From Pseudomonas libanensis (GTDB taxonomy: Bacteria > Pseudomonadota > Gammaproteobacteria > Pseudomonadales > Pseudomonadaceae), in assembly GCF_001439685.1 (NCBI RefSeq), contig NZ_JYLH01000017.1, forward strand, positions 62,001-126,000: a DNA stretch of 64,000 nt, written 5' to 3'. A program made the position numbers and the translations under genes. The first letter of the stretch is position 1, and every line of letters starts with the position of its first letter. The notes under the pieces were generated by a model that worked only from the letters and a program-made list of their open reading frames with translations, was not told the DNA's origin and did no database searches. Shown piece by piece: positions 1-8,388 of this stretch.

Positions 1-178
1 CCAGCAAGGCCACGCCGAACAGCGCCAAGGCGTGCACCAGCTGGTAAGTCACACCGGTGTGAAAGATCGCCAGGTACTCGGCGCTCAGGCGGTTTTTCAG
101 GCCGTGGGCGGCGAACGCCCCCAGGGCGACACCGGTAAAGCCGAAAAAGGCAGCCAGCATCAGAAAGCTACGCAGCAT
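1..178 (-). CDS. DUF423 family inner-membrane protein (partial, C-terminus outside window)
   Basis: Reading the minus strand from an ATG at 178 gives an uninterrupted frame to the window edge, so only the first 59 or so residues are visible. It begins MLRSFLMLAAFFGFTGVALG and continues with a GAFAAHGLK motif, which is the hallmark of the small DUF423 (YgdD-type) membrane proteins; the first 20-25 residues form a transmembrane helix. The family has about 120-130 residues, four predicted membrane helices and no established function. It is divergent from mtgA, with 74 bp between the two starts. The family call is firm from the motif; no role is claimed. Confidence 0.8.
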   Translation of the reverse strand, partial: MLRSFLMLAAFFGFTGVALGAFAAHGLKNRLSAEYLAIFHTGVTYQLVHALALFGVALL

Positions 179-190
179 GGGGAACTCCAG

Positions 191-219
191 TCAGACTCAT
201 CGGGCAGGGTCTGTATAAT
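191..219 (+). promoter_or_regulatory. candidate sigma-70 promoter of mtgA
   Basis: A perfect -10 hexamer TATAAT lies at 214-219 in the short divergent gap between the DUF423 gene and mtgA, giving a predicted 5' leader of about 25 bases. The region 17 bases upstream (191-196, TCAGAC) is a poor -35, so only the -10 is really supported. Confidence 0.35.
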
Positions 220-252
220 GGCCCGCTCAACGGGTTCGGCCAAGCCATCTCT

Positions 253-975
253 ATGCTGCGTGTCCTCTTCAAACGCTTTCTCAATGTCGTGAAATGGTTT
301 GCCATCGGCAGTGTGTTGCTGGTACTGCTGTTCAGGGTCGTCCCGCCGCCGTTCACTGCATTGATGGTGGAGCGCAAGGTCGAATCCTGGATCGACGGCG
401 AGCCCATTGACCTGCAACGCACCTGGGTGCCGTGGGATCAGATTTCCGACGACCTGAAAGTGGCGGTGATGGCCGGTGAAGACCAGCGCTTCCCGCTACA
501 TTGGGGCTTTGATTTTGGCGCGATCCAGGCGGCGATCCTGCACAACGAGCGTGGCGGCTCGATTCGCGGCGCCAGTACGCTGAGCCAGCAAGTGTCGAAA
601 AACCTGTTCCTGTGGGCCGGCCGCAGCTATTTGCGCAAGGGCCTGGAAGCGTGGTTTACCGGGTTGATCGAGGCGTTGTGGCCCAAGGAGCGGATTCTTG
701 AGGTGTACCTCAATAGCGTGGAATGGGATGAAGGCGTATTCGGCGCAGAGGCGGCGGCGCGGCATCATTTTGGCGTGAGTGCCAAGGGGCTTTCACGGCA
801 ACAGGCCAGTTACCTGGCGGCAGTGTTGCCCAATCCGCGGGTGTGGAGTGCCAGCCATCCGACGGCCTATGTGGCAAGGCGGGCGGCGTGGATTCGCCAG
901 CAGATGAGCCAGTTGGGCGGGGATGGTTACCTGGTGGAGCTGAACAACTCTCGAAAGGCACCTTGGTCCGACTGA
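253..975 (+). CDS. mtgA: Monofunctional biosynthetic peptidoglycan transglycosylase
   Basis: A 240-residue GT51 glycosyltransferase that polymerises lipid II into glycan strands at the periplasmic face of the inner membrane. Residues about 10-32 form a signal-anchor helix. The GT51 domain fills the rest: the catalytic-Glu motif EDQRFPLHWGFD near residue 77, then the donor-site run GGSTLSQQ-like (here GASTLSQQVSKNLFLW) and KERILEVYLNSVEW. There is no transpeptidase domain, which separates it from class A PBPs. Length fits MtgA (about 230-240 residues). The start at 253 has only a weak ribosome site, but the preceding TATAAT leaves little room for an earlier start. It is convergent with rpoH. 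Confidence 0.95.
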   Translation: MLRVLFKRFLNVVKWFAIGSVLLVLLFRVVPPPFTALMVERKVESWIDGEPIDLQRTWVPWDQISDDLKVAVMAGEDQRFPLHWGFDFGAIQAAILHNERGGSIRGASTLSQQVSKNLFLWAGRSYLRKGLEAWFTGLIEALWPKERILEVYLNSVEWDEGVFGAEAAARHHFGVSAKGLSRQQASYLAAVLPNPRVWSASHPTAYVARRAAWIRQQMSQLGGDGYLVELNNSRKAPWSD

Positions 976-988
976 CACAATACGGGAC

Positions 989-1080
989 CTGTGGGAGCTG
1001 GCTTGCCTGCGATGAGGGCAGGTCAGCCAATTTATCTGCAAACTGACACACCGCTGTCGCAGGCAAGCCAGCTCCCACAG
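989..1080. repeat. REP doublet (GTGGGAGCTGGCTTGCC type, inverted pair)
   Basis: Two copies of the Pseudomonas REP sequence in inverted orientation, GTGGGAGCTGGCTTGCC at 990 and its reverse complement ending at 1080, separated by about 40 bases. It lies between the convergent 3' ends of mtgA and rpoH. Confidence 0.9.
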
Positions 1081-1116
1081 TGGTCTGCGCTGGGTTTAAA
1101 ATTTACGAGCACATAC

Positions 1117-1152
1117 AAAAATGCCCCGATCTTTCGACCGGGGCATTTTTTG
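1117..1152 (-). terminator. Rho-independent terminator of rpoH (probably bidirectional)
   Basis: A GC-rich stem AATGCCCCG / CGGGGCATT with a short loop, flanked by A-runs on one side and T-runs on the other, sits 12 bases after the rpoH stop codon. The symmetry would also stop transcripts coming from mtgA. Confidence 0.85.
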
Positions 1153-1163
1153 TTCGCGGCGTT

Positions 1164-2018
1164 TTAGGCGGCGATCGACAGCTTCAGCTTGTTCATCGCG
1201 CTTTTCTCAAGCTGGCGAATCCGCTCGGCCGACACGTTGTACTTCTGCGCCAGGTCGTGCAGCGTGGCTTTCTCTTCCGCCAGCCAGCGCTGGTAGAGGA
1301 TGTCACGGCTGCGGTCGTCCAGCACTTCCAGCGCTTCGTGCAGGTTGTGGTTGGAGTTGTCGCTCCAGTCGGCGTCTTCCAGTTGACGCGCCGGGTCGTA
1401 CCGGTGGTCTTCCAGGTAGTTGGCCGGCGATTGGAAGGCGCTGTCGTCATCCGCTTCGGCGGCTGGGTCGAAGGCCATGTCATGGCCGGTCAGGCGGCTT
1501 TCCATTTCGCGCACTTCACGGGGTTCCACGCCGAGGCTTTCGGCCACGCGGTGGACTTCCTCATTGTTCAGCCAGGCCAGGCGTTTCTTCTGGCTGCGCA
1601 GGTTGAAGAACAGCTTGCGCTGGGCCTTGGTGGTCGCCACTTTCACGATGCGCCAGTTGCGCAGGATGAACTCGTGGATTTCCGCCTTGATCCAGTGCAC
1701 GGCAAACGACACCAGGCGCACCCCCATTTCAGGGTTGAAGCGCTTTACAGCCTTCATCAGGCCGACGTTGCCTTCCTGGATCAGGTCAGCCTGGGCCAGG
1801 CCGTAGCCGCTATAGCTACGGGCGATATGTACGACAAAACGCAGGTGGGCGAGCACCATCTGCCGAGCCGCCCCCAAATCCTGCTCATAGTAGAGACTCT
1901 CGGCCAGTTCACGCTCCTGCTCAGGCGTCAGCAATGGAATGCTGTTGACCGTGTGCACATAGGCTTCCAGGTTCGCACCCGGGACCAAGGCATAAGCAGG
2001 TTGCAAAGAAGTGGTCAT
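1164..2018 (-). CDS. rpoH: RNA polymerase heat-shock sigma factor RpoH (sigma-32)
   Basis: A 284-residue group 3 sigma factor that directs RNA polymerase to heat-shock promoters. Sigma-70 region 2 is around residues 50-130 (QEGNVGLMKAVKRFNP, then RLVSFAVHWIKAEI). It is followed by the RpoH-specific box (QRKLFFNLR) used in core binding and FtsH/chaperone control, and by region 4 with a helix-turn-helix (YNVSAERIRQLEKSAMNKLK) near the C-terminus. I chose the start at 2018 (MTTSLQPAYALVPG) because GGAGG lies just upstream and it gives the family length; the longer frame to 2090 adds unrelated residues. ftsX-ftsE-ftsY lie upstream on the same strand, as in enterics and other pseudomonads. A separate terminator and promoter suggest an independent transcript. 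Confidence 0.97.
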   Translation of the reverse strand: MTTSLQPAYALVPGANLEAYVHTVNSIPLLTPEQERELAESLYYEQDLGAARQMVLAHLRFVVHIARSYSGYGLAQADLIQEGNVGLMKAVKRFNPEMGVRLVSFAVHWIKAEIHEFILRNWRIVKVATTKAQRKLFFNLRSQKKRLAWLNNEEVHRVAESLGVEPREVREMESRLTGHDMAFDPAAEADDDSAFQSPANYLEDHRYDPARQLEDADWSDNSNHNLHEALEVLDDRSRDILYQRWLAEEKATLHDLAQKYNVSAERIRQLEKSAMNKLKLSIAA

Positions 2019-2067
2019 ACGAAAAAACCTCCGACTCACATAACTCGTGCAGTTCAGCACTGCGAAA

Positions 2068-2094
2068 ATTGACCGGGAACCGTAGGACAAGTTC
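2068..2094 (-). promoter_or_regulatory. candidate AlgU/RpoE-type promoter of rpoH
   Basis: On the minus strand GAACTT (2094-2089) is followed after exactly 16 bases by TCAAT (2072-2068). This resembles the extracytoplasmic-stress sigma consensus GAACTT-N16/17-TCTGA. Start of transcription would be about 45 bases before the rpoH ATG. rpoH of P. aeruginosa is known to have an AlgU-dependent promoter, which supports the reading. The -10 is imperfect. Confidence 0.5.
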
Positions 2095-2147
2095 CCTATA
2101 CCACTGATACGGTCAATACAAACGAAACTACATTACCCTGGCATTAA

Positions 2148-3170
2148 CTACTTCGGCGCCAGCTCACGTAAATGCCGTGCTACCGCAATCCAGGCACCGA
2201 TATACCCCAACAGGACCGCGCCAAGCAAGAGACTCAGACCATCGGCAACCGGCACCCCAGCCAGGGCAAAATCACTGCCATACAAACCGGCCAGCCCAAC
2301 AACCGCGTCGTTCAGCCAGTCAAGGCCAAACGCCAGTACGCCCCAGGACAAAACCCCGGCACCCAAGCCATAAAGCGCGCCCATGTACAGAAAAGGACGA
2401 CGCACATAGCTGTCCGTGCCGCCGACCAGTTTAATCACTTCTATCTCGGTGCGACGGTTTTCAATATGAAGACGAATGGTATTACCTATCACCAAAAGTA
2501 ATGCAGACACCAACAACACCGTCAAACCGAACACAAAGCGGTCGCCCAGCTTGAGGATCGCGGCCAGGCGCTCTACCCAGACTAGATCAAGTTGCGCCTG
2601 TTGCACCTTCGGCATCGCTGCGAGTTTTTGTCGCAGGGCCTCCAGGGCCGGCTTATCGACTTCGTTCGGCGTCACCAGCACCACGCCAGGCAATGGGTTC
2701 TGCGGCAGCTCCTTGAGCGCCTCGCCCAGGCCGGATTGCTGCTGGAACTCTTCAAGGGCCTGGTCGCGGCTGATGTACTCGGCCTCGGCAACGCCCGGGA
2801 TGTTCTTGATGTCGTCGCGCAGCGCTTCGCCGTCCTTGCTGCTGGCGTCCAGGTTCAGGTACAGCGAAATCTGGGCCGCACGCTGCCAGGAACCACCCAG
2901 GCGCTCGACATTATTAAGCAGCAGCGACAAACCCATCGGCAGGCTCAACGCCACGGCCATCACCAGACAGGTGAAAAAGCTGCCGATCGGCTGCTTGCCC
3001 AGGCGGCGCAGGCTGTCGACCAGGCTGGCCCGATGGCTTTCGATCCAGGCATGCAGCAAGGTGCCGAAGTCAGGACCGTCGTCTTCGTCGCGCTTTTTCT
3101 TCGGCGGCTGCGGGTCGGCCGGTTTCGGCGCCACGCGTTCGGATACTTTAGGGCTGCGAGTGGCACTCAT
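2148..3170 (-). CDS. ftsX: Cell division protein FtsX
   Basis: A 340-residue permease-like partner of FtsE. The FtsEX complex sits at the septal ring and activates periplasmic amidases. The protein has a charged, proline-rich cytoplasmic N-terminus (about 1-60), a first membrane helix (IGSFFTCLVMAVALSLPMG), a periplasmic domain of about 120 residues, and three more helices towards the C-terminus (around 213-235, 260-284 and 312-330). The ATG of ftsX overlaps the ftsE stop by 4 bases, so translation is coupled. The set ftsY-ftsE-ftsX-rpoH is collinear on the minus strand. Confidence 0.96.
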   Translation of the reverse strand: MSATRSPKVSERVAPKPADPQPPKKKRDEDDGPDFGTLLHAWIESHRASLVDSLRRLGKQPIGSFFTCLVMAVALSLPMGLSLLLNNVERLGGSWQRAAQISLYLNLDASSKDGEALRDDIKNIPGVAEAEYISRDQALEEFQQQSGLGEALKELPQNPLPGVVLVTPNEVDKPALEALRQKLAAMPKVQQAQLDLVWVERLAAILKLGDRFVFGLTVLLVSALLLVIGNTIRLHIENRRTEIEVIKLVGGTDSYVRRPFLYMGALYGLGAGVLSWGVLAFGLDWLNDAVVGLAGLYGSDFALAGVPVADGLSLLLGAVLLGYIGAWIAVARHLRELAPK

Positions 3171-3838
3171 ACGCCGGCCTCCCCGTCACCAATCAAACGA
3201 CCGCGTTGCAGGGTCAGCATGCGATGGCGCATGCGGGCAATCAGGGCCAGGTCGTGGCTGGCGATCAGTACGCTGGTGCCCAGGCGGTTGATGTCTTCAA
3301 ATACTCCCATGATCTCGGCTGCCAGGCGCGGGTCGAGGTTACCGGTGGGTTCGTCCGCCAGCAGCAAGGCCGGGCGATGGACGATGGCGCGGGCGATACC
3401 GACACGCTGTTGCTGGCCGGTGGACAGGTCGCCGGGGAAGAGGTCGGTCTTGTCCGACAACGCCACGCGCTCCAGGGCTGAATCCACGCGCTTGACGATC
3501 TCGGCCTTGGACAGCCCGAGGATCTGCAACGGCAAGGCCACGTTGTTGAACACCGTGCGATCGAACAGCAACTGGTGGTTCTGGAACACCACGCCGATCT
3601 GGCGGCGCAGGAACGGAATCTGTGCATTGCTGATGGTCGCCAGGTCCTGGCCTGCCAGCAGCAACTTGCCGGTGGTCGGGCGCTCCATGGCCAGCAACAG
3701 GCGCAACAGGGTACTTTTGCCAGCGCCGGAATGGCCGGTGACAAACAGGAATTCGCCACGACGCACGCGAAAGCTCAGCTCATGCAAGCCCACATGCCCG
3801 TTGGCATAGCGTTTACCGACCTGCTCGAATCGAATCAT
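3167..3838 (-). CDS. ftsE: Cell division ATP-binding protein FtsE
   Basis: A 223-residue ABC ATPase that couples cytoplasmic ATP hydrolysis to FtsX. Walker A is GHSGAGKST (about residues 36-44), the ABC signature is LSTGQQQRVGIARA, and Walker B is LLLADEPTGNLD, followed by the switch histidine in ASHDLALI. Length is typical of the family. Its start overlaps the end of ftsY by 4 bases and its end overlaps ftsX, making a tightly coupled ftsYEX operon. Confidence 0.97.
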   Translation of the reverse strand: MIRFEQVGKRYANGHVGLHELSFRVRRGEFLFVTGHSGAGKSTLLRLLLAMERPTTGKLLLAGQDLATISNAQIPFLRRQIGVVFQNHQLLFDRTVFNNVALPLQILGLSKAEIVKRVDSALERVALSDKTDLFPGDLSTGQQQRVGIARAIVHRPALLLADEPTGNLDPRLAAEIMGVFEDINRLGTSVLIASHDLALIARMRHRMLTLQRGRLIGDGEAGV

Positions 3839-5211
3839 GAACGCTCCCGCTCGGCAAACAGTGCCTGTACAAAGGGTTCGGCTTCAAAGGTGCGCAGGTC
3901 ATCGATGCCCTCACCGACACCGATATAACGAATCGGCAACCCGAACTGTTTAGCCAGGGCGAAAATCACACCGCCCTTGGCCGTGCCATCGAGCTTAGTC
4001 AATGCCAGGCCGGTCAGTTGCACCGTCTGGTTGAATTGCTTGGCCTGGCTGATGGCGTTCTGGCCAGTGCCGGCGTCGAGCACCAGCAAGACTTCGTGGG
4101 GCGCGTCGGCGTCGAGCTTGCTGATGACACGGCGGACTTTCTTCAGCTCTTCCATCAGATTGTCTTTGGTGTGCAGGCGACCTGCGGTATCGGCGATCAG
4201 CACGTCGATATTACGGGCCTTGGCCGCTTGCACGGCATCGAAGATCACCGAGGCGGAATCGGCACCGGTGTGCTGGGCGATCACCGGGATCTTGTTGCGC
4301 TCGCCCCATACCTGCAGCTGCTCGACAGCGGCGGCACGGAAGGTATCACCGGCGGCGAGCATGACTTTCTTGCCCTCGCCCTGCAGCTTCTTGGCCAGCT
4401 TGCCGATGGTGGTGGTCTTGCCGGCGCCATTGACGCCGACCACCAGGATCACGAACGGCTTGTTCGGCGTGATCACCAGCGGCGCTTCCACCGGCTTGAG
4501 CATCGCCGCCAGTTCGGCCTGCAAGGATTTGTACAGGGCATCGGCGTCGGTCAACTGCTTGCGCGCGACCTTCTGGGTCAGGCTCTGGATAATCACGGCG
4601 GTGGCTTCGACACCCACGTCGGCGGTGAGCAGTCGGGTCTCGATGTCTTCCAACAACTCATCATCAATGACCTTCTTGCCCAGGAACAGGCTGGCCATGC
4701 CCTCGCCGATGCTGGCGCTGGTCTTGCTCAAGCCTTGTTTGAGGCGGGCGAAGAACCCGGTCTTGCTGGTTTCGGCAGGGACGGTTGGCTCTTCGATCAC
4801 CGCGGGAGCGGCAATCTGCACGGGCGCCGGCTCGACCGGTGCTTCGACAACCACCGGCTGCGGCTCGATAACCACCGGGATCGGCGGAGCCACATGCTCG
4901 GCCTGCACATCTTCAACCAGTGCCACAGGTTCTTCGGCCACCGGCAATTGCGGCCACGGTTTGTGCTCGGGTTCAGGCTCGGGCTCTGCCTCGACCACCG
5001 GCTGCAATACCGGCTCGGCCATCGGCAACACCACCGGCGCCGGAGTATCGGCAACCGGTTCGGCTTCTACTAAAGGCTCAGGAACGGGCTCGGGTTGAAC
5101 CTGCGGCTGTTCGACGACGGTTTCCTGCGGCTTTTTGCGCAGCCATCCGAACAGGCCTTTTTTCTCGCCAGCCGCAGCTGGGCTCTTCTTGTCGTCGTTG
5201 GAACCAAACAT
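3835..5211 (-). CDS. ftsY: Signal recognition particle receptor FtsY
   Basis: A 458-residue SRP receptor GTPase that docks ribosome-SRP complexes on the inner membrane. The C-terminal NG domain (about 150-458) carries G1 GVNGAGKTTTIGKLAKKL, the DTAGR motif, and G4 TKLDGTAKGG. The first 140 residues form an acidic, Pro/Val/Glu-rich A domain made of imperfect EPV/VEAEP-type repeats (for example EAEPEPEPEH), longer and more repetitive than in many species. Such acidic domains are known to help membrane association. It is the first gene of ftsY-ftsE-ftsX and is divergent from the M16 peptidase gene. Confidence 0.97.
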   Translation of the reverse strand: MFGSNDDKKSPAAAGEKKGLFGWLRKKPQETVVEQPQVQPEPVPEPLVEAEPVADTPAPVVLPMAEPVLQPVVEAEPEPEPEHKPWPQLPVAEEPVALVEDVQAEHVAPPIPVVIEPQPVVVEAPVEPAPVQIAAPAVIEEPTVPAETSKTGFFARLKQGLSKTSASIGEGMASLFLGKKVIDDELLEDIETRLLTADVGVEATAVIIQSLTQKVARKQLTDADALYKSLQAELAAMLKPVEAPLVITPNKPFVILVVGVNGAGKTTTIGKLAKKLQGEGKKVMLAAGDTFRAAAVEQLQVWGERNKIPVIAQHTGADSASVIFDAVQAAKARNIDVLIADTAGRLHTKDNLMEELKKVRRVISKLDADAPHEVLLVLDAGTGQNAISQAKQFNQTVQLTGLALTKLDGTAKGGVIFALAKQFGLPIRYIGVGEGIDDLRTFEAEPFVQALFAERERS

Positions 5212-5549
5212 GGAGGACGGCTATCTCAAAGTAGCGATGCGCCAGGGCGCCTCGGTAAATAAATTCGATGCAGAACAGACTGCTTTAACGCCCGCTTGTT
5301 CATGCGCAACATTTTGTAAGGCGTAAATAAAGGCCTTGGCAAATCGTTTCAATATAGGAGTGAAGCGATAAAATCGGCGAAAAGTTGAAGATCGTCGGGG
5401 AAAAACACCCTCTATTCCAACATTCCTACGACTGGATCCGGGACAAGATGACGACCGCAGTGGCCGTCCCTAAATCGGATCAGTATCCTAGCACCTCCTC
5501 GCCCGCCGACGCTAAGACCAAGCGGGCAGCCCAACAGGTTAAAAAACGA
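5212..5549. other. Divergent intergenic region ftsY / M16 peptidase (338 bp)
   Basis: No gene is supported here. The in-frame extension of the peptidase frame back to 5385 would place 55 polar residues in front of a clear signal peptide, so I treat it as leader DNA; that extension frame also holds an ATG at 5448. The stretch is more AT-rich around 5300-5390, where the divergent promoters should lie, but I could not fix hexamers with confidence. Confidence 0.5.
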
Positions 5550-6905
5550 ATGAATGCTCTAGCCCGCCGCGCCGCAGGCCTGCTGCTCAGCACAGTTTGT
5601 CTGCCCCTTTCAGCCCTGGCTGCCGACCCACAACCCACCCATGAATTCACCCTGGATAACGGCCTTAAAGTGGTCGTGCGCGAAGACCATCGCGCGCCAG
5701 TGGTGGTTTCCCAGGTCTGGTACAAGGTTGGTTCAAGCTACGAAACCCCGGGCCAGACCGGTTTGTCCCACGCCCTGGAACACATGATGTTCAAGGGCAG
5801 CGCCAAGGTTGGCCCCGGCGAAGCCTCGCTGATCCTGCGTGACCTGGGCGCCGAAGAAAACGCGTTCACCAGCGATGACTACACCGCCTACTACCAGGTG
5901 CTGGCCCGCGACCGCCTGGGCGTGGCCTTCGAACTGGAAGCCGACCGCATGGCCAGCCTGCGCCTGCCGGCCGACGAGTTCAGCCGCGAAATCGAGGTAA
6001 TCAAGGAAGAACGCCGACTGCGCACCGACGACAACCCGATGTCCAAGGCCTACGAGCGTTTCAAGGCCATGGCCTTCCCCGCCAGCGGGTACCACACGCC
6101 GACCATCGGCTGGATGGCTGACCTGGACCGCATGAAGGTCGAGGAGCTGCGCCACTGGTACCAATCCTGGTATGTACCGAACAACGCCACCCTGGTGGTG
6201 GTCGGCGACGTGACCCCGGACGAGGTGAAAAAGCTGGCCCAGCGTTACTTCGGCCCGATCCCCAAGCGTGATGTGCCACCGGCGAAGATCCCAATGGAGC
6301 TGCCCGAGCCTGGCGAGCGCCTGCTGACCCTGCACGTGCAGACCCAACTGCCGAGTGTATTTCTGGGCTTCAACGTCCCTGGCCTGGCCACTGCCGAAGA
6401 CAAACGCTCGGTGCAAGCCCTGCGCCTGATTTCGGCTCTGCTGGACGGCGGCTACAGCGCGCGCATCTCTGAACAACTGGAGCGTGGCGAAGAGCTGGTG
6501 TCTGCCGCTTCCACCAACTACGACGCCTATACCCGTGGCGATACGCTGTTCATGCTGTCGGCCACACCCAACCAGCAGAAGAAAAAGACCGTCGCCCAAG
6601 CCGAAGCCGGCCTGTGGCGCCTGCTTGATGAGTTGAAAGCCAAGCCGCCGACTGCCGAAGAACTGGAACGCATCCGTGCCCAGGTGATTGCCGGCCTGGT
6701 GTACCAGCGCGACTCCATTACCAGCCAGGCCACGGCCATCGGCTCCCTGGAGACCGTCGGCCTGTCCTGGAAACTGATGGACAGCGAGTTGGCCGATCTG
6801 CAAAGCGTCACGCCGGAAGATATTCAGAAAGCTGCCCGCACCTATTTCACCCGCGAACGTCTGAGCGTCGCCCATGTTTTGCCTGAGGAGACCGCTCATG
6901 AGTAA
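5550..6905 (+). CDS. M16 family zinc metallopeptidase (catalytic partner)
   Basis: A 451-residue exported pitrilysin-family peptidase. Residues 1-24 are a signal peptide ending ALA. The inverted zinc motif HALEH falls at residues 74-78 (H74, H78 as ligands, E77 as base), and the third ligand Glu in EVIKEERR is about 75 residues later, the normal M16 spacing. The two half-domains of an M16B protein follow. I chose the ATG at 5550 because it starts directly before the signal peptide; the ribosome site is weak. The next gene overlaps it by 8 bases and encodes an M16 protein without zinc ligands, so the two probably form a heterodimer in the periplasm. Natural substrates are unknown. Confidence 0.9.
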   Translation: MNALARRAAGLLLSTVCLPLSALAADPQPTHEFTLDNGLKVVVREDHRAPVVVSQVWYKVGSSYETPGQTGLSHALEHMMFKGSAKVGPGEASLILRDLGAEENAFTSDDYTAYYQVLARDRLGVAFELEADRMASLRLPADEFSREIEVIKEERRLRTDDNPMSKAYERFKAMAFPASGYHTPTIGWMADLDRMKVEELRHWYQSWYVPNNATLVVVGDVTPDEVKKLAQRYFGPIPKRDVPPAKIPMELPEPGERLLTLHVQTQLPSVFLGFNVPGLATAEDKRSVQALRLISALLDGGYSARISEQLERGEELVSAASTNYDAYTRGDTLFMLSATPNQQKKKTVAQAEAGLWRLLDELKAKPPTAEELERIRAQVIAGLVYQRDSITSQATAIGSLETVGLSWKLMDSELADLQSVTPEDIQKAARTYFTRERLSVAHVLPEETAHE

Positions 6906-8388
6906 TCGTAAAAGCAGCCGCCTGATCCTGCCCGGGCTGATCGCCATCACCTTGATGGCGGCCAGTGCCGTGTATTTCCTGCGCCCGAGCGAGTCGGTCG
7001 CCAGCCAGGCCCTGGACAAGGCCCAATCGGCCAGCACCCTGCAATCCCTGGCAGAACTGGACGGCAAGGCGCCGACCAACCGCAAGCTTGATGTACAGAC
7101 CTGGACCACCGCCGAAGGCGCCAAGGTGCTGTTCGTCGAAGCCCATGAACTGCCGATGTTCGACATGCGCATCCTGTTCGCTGCCGGCAGCAGCCAGGAT
7201 GGCGATACACCGGGCCTGGCACTGATGACCAATGCCATGCTCAACGAAGGCGTGCCGGGCAAGAATGTCAGCCAGATCGCCAGTGGTTTTGAGGGTTTGG
7301 GCGCCGACTTCGGCAATGGCGCCTACCGCGACATGGCGCTGGTCTCCCTGCGCAGCCTGAGCGACAGCGACAAGCGCGAAGCCGCCCTGACATTATTTGA
7401 CCAAGTGATCGGCCAGCCGACGTTCCCGGCGGACTCCCTGGCACGGATCAAGAACCAGATCCTGGCCGGTTTCGAGTACCAGAAGCAGAACCCCGGTAAG
7501 CTGGCGAGCATTGAGCTGTTCAAGCGCCTGTATGGCGACCACCCTTACGCGCACCCAAGCGAAGGCACCCCCGAGAGCGTGCCGAAGATCACCCTGGCAC
7601 AGCTGCAGGCGTTCCATGCCAAAGCTTATGCGGCCGGTAATGCGGTGATTGCGGTGGTGGGCGATCTGACCCGCGCTGAAGCCGAGGCCATGACGGCCAA
7701 GGTCTCTGCATCGCTGCCCAAAGGCCCGGCCATGGCGAAGATTGCCCAGCCGACCGAGCCAAAAGCCGGCCTGAGCCGCATCGAGTTCCCATCCAAGCAA
7801 ACCCACTTGCTGTTCGCGCAACTGGGGATCGACCGCGCCGACCCGGACTACGCTGCTTTGTCCCTGGGCAACCAGATCCTCGGCGGCGGCGGCTTCGGCA
7901 CCCGCTTGATGAGTGAAGTGCGTGAGAAGCGCGGCCTGACCTACGGCGTGTACTCCGGCTTCTCACCGATGCAGGTGCGCGGCCCGTTCATGATCAACCT
8001 GCAGACCCGCGCCGAAATGAGTGGTGGCACCCTGCGCCTGGTTGAAGACGTGCTGGCTGACTACCTCAAGACCGGCCCGACGCAAAAAGAACTGGATGAC
8101 GCCAAGCGCGAACTGGCCGGCAGCTTCCCGCTGTCCACCGCGAGCAATGCCGATATCGTCGGGCAGTTGGGCGCCATGGGTTTCTACAACCTGCCGCTCA
8201 ACTATCTGGAAGATTTCATGAAACAATCCCAGGCCCTGACCGTAGAGCAGGTCAAGGCAGCCATGAACAAACACTTGAGCGCCGACAAGATGGTCATCGT
8301 GACCGCCGGCCCGACGATTGCGCAAAAGCCACTACCGCCCCCCACTGATAAACCTGCCGAGCAGCCGCTCGGGGTTCCGGAGCATTAA
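6898..8388 (+). CDS. M16 family peptidase-like protein (non-catalytic partner)
   Basis: A 496-residue exported or membrane-anchored M16 homologue with a hydrophobic N-terminal segment (LILPGLIAITLMAASAVYFL). Where the catalytic partner has GLSHALEH, this protein reads GLALMTNA, so both histidines and the glutamate are lost. It keeps the C-terminal substrate-binding stretch (REKRGLTYGVYSGFSP), as expected of the beta subunit in MPP-like M16B heterodimers. The ATG overlaps the end of the upstream gene by 8 bases and the stop abuts rsmD, pointing to one operon. Function by itself is unknown. Confidence 0.88.
   Translation: MSNRKSSRLILPGLIAITLMAASAVYFLRPSESVASQALDKAQSASTLQSLAELDGKAPTNRKLDVQTWTTAEGAKVLFVEAHELPMFDMRILFAAGSSQDGDTPGLALMTNAMLNEGVPGKNVSQIASGFEGLGADFGNGAYRDMALVSLRSLSDSDKREAALTLFDQVIGQPTFPADSLARIKNQILAGFEYQKQNPGKLASIELFKRLYGDHPYAHPSEGTPESVPKITLAQLQAFHAKAYAAGNAVIAVVGDLTRAEAEAMTAKVSASLPKGPAMAKIAQPTEPKAGLSRIEFPSKQTHLLFAQLGIDRADPDYAALSLGNQILGGGGFGTRLMSEVREKRGLTYGVYSGFSPMQVRGPFMINLQTRAEMSGGTLRLVEDVLADYLKTGPTQKELDDAKRELAGSFPLSTASNADIVGQLGAMGFYNLPLNYLEDFMKQSQALTVEQVKAAMNKHLSADKMVIVTAGPTIAQKPLPPPTDKPAEQPLGVPEH

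Noticed and set aside
1080..2072. 330-codon frame on the plus strand opposite rpoH
   Set aside because: It is the antisense shadow of rpoH in GC-rich DNA; the rpoH frame has complete sigma-factor motifs.
5385..5549. N-terminal 55-residue extension of the M16 peptidase
   Set aside because: It would bury a clear signal peptide inside the protein, so the start at 5550 is preferred.
5733..7316. 527-codon frame opposite the M16 genes
   Set aside because: Antisense shadow; no domain pattern, while both M16 frames are clear.
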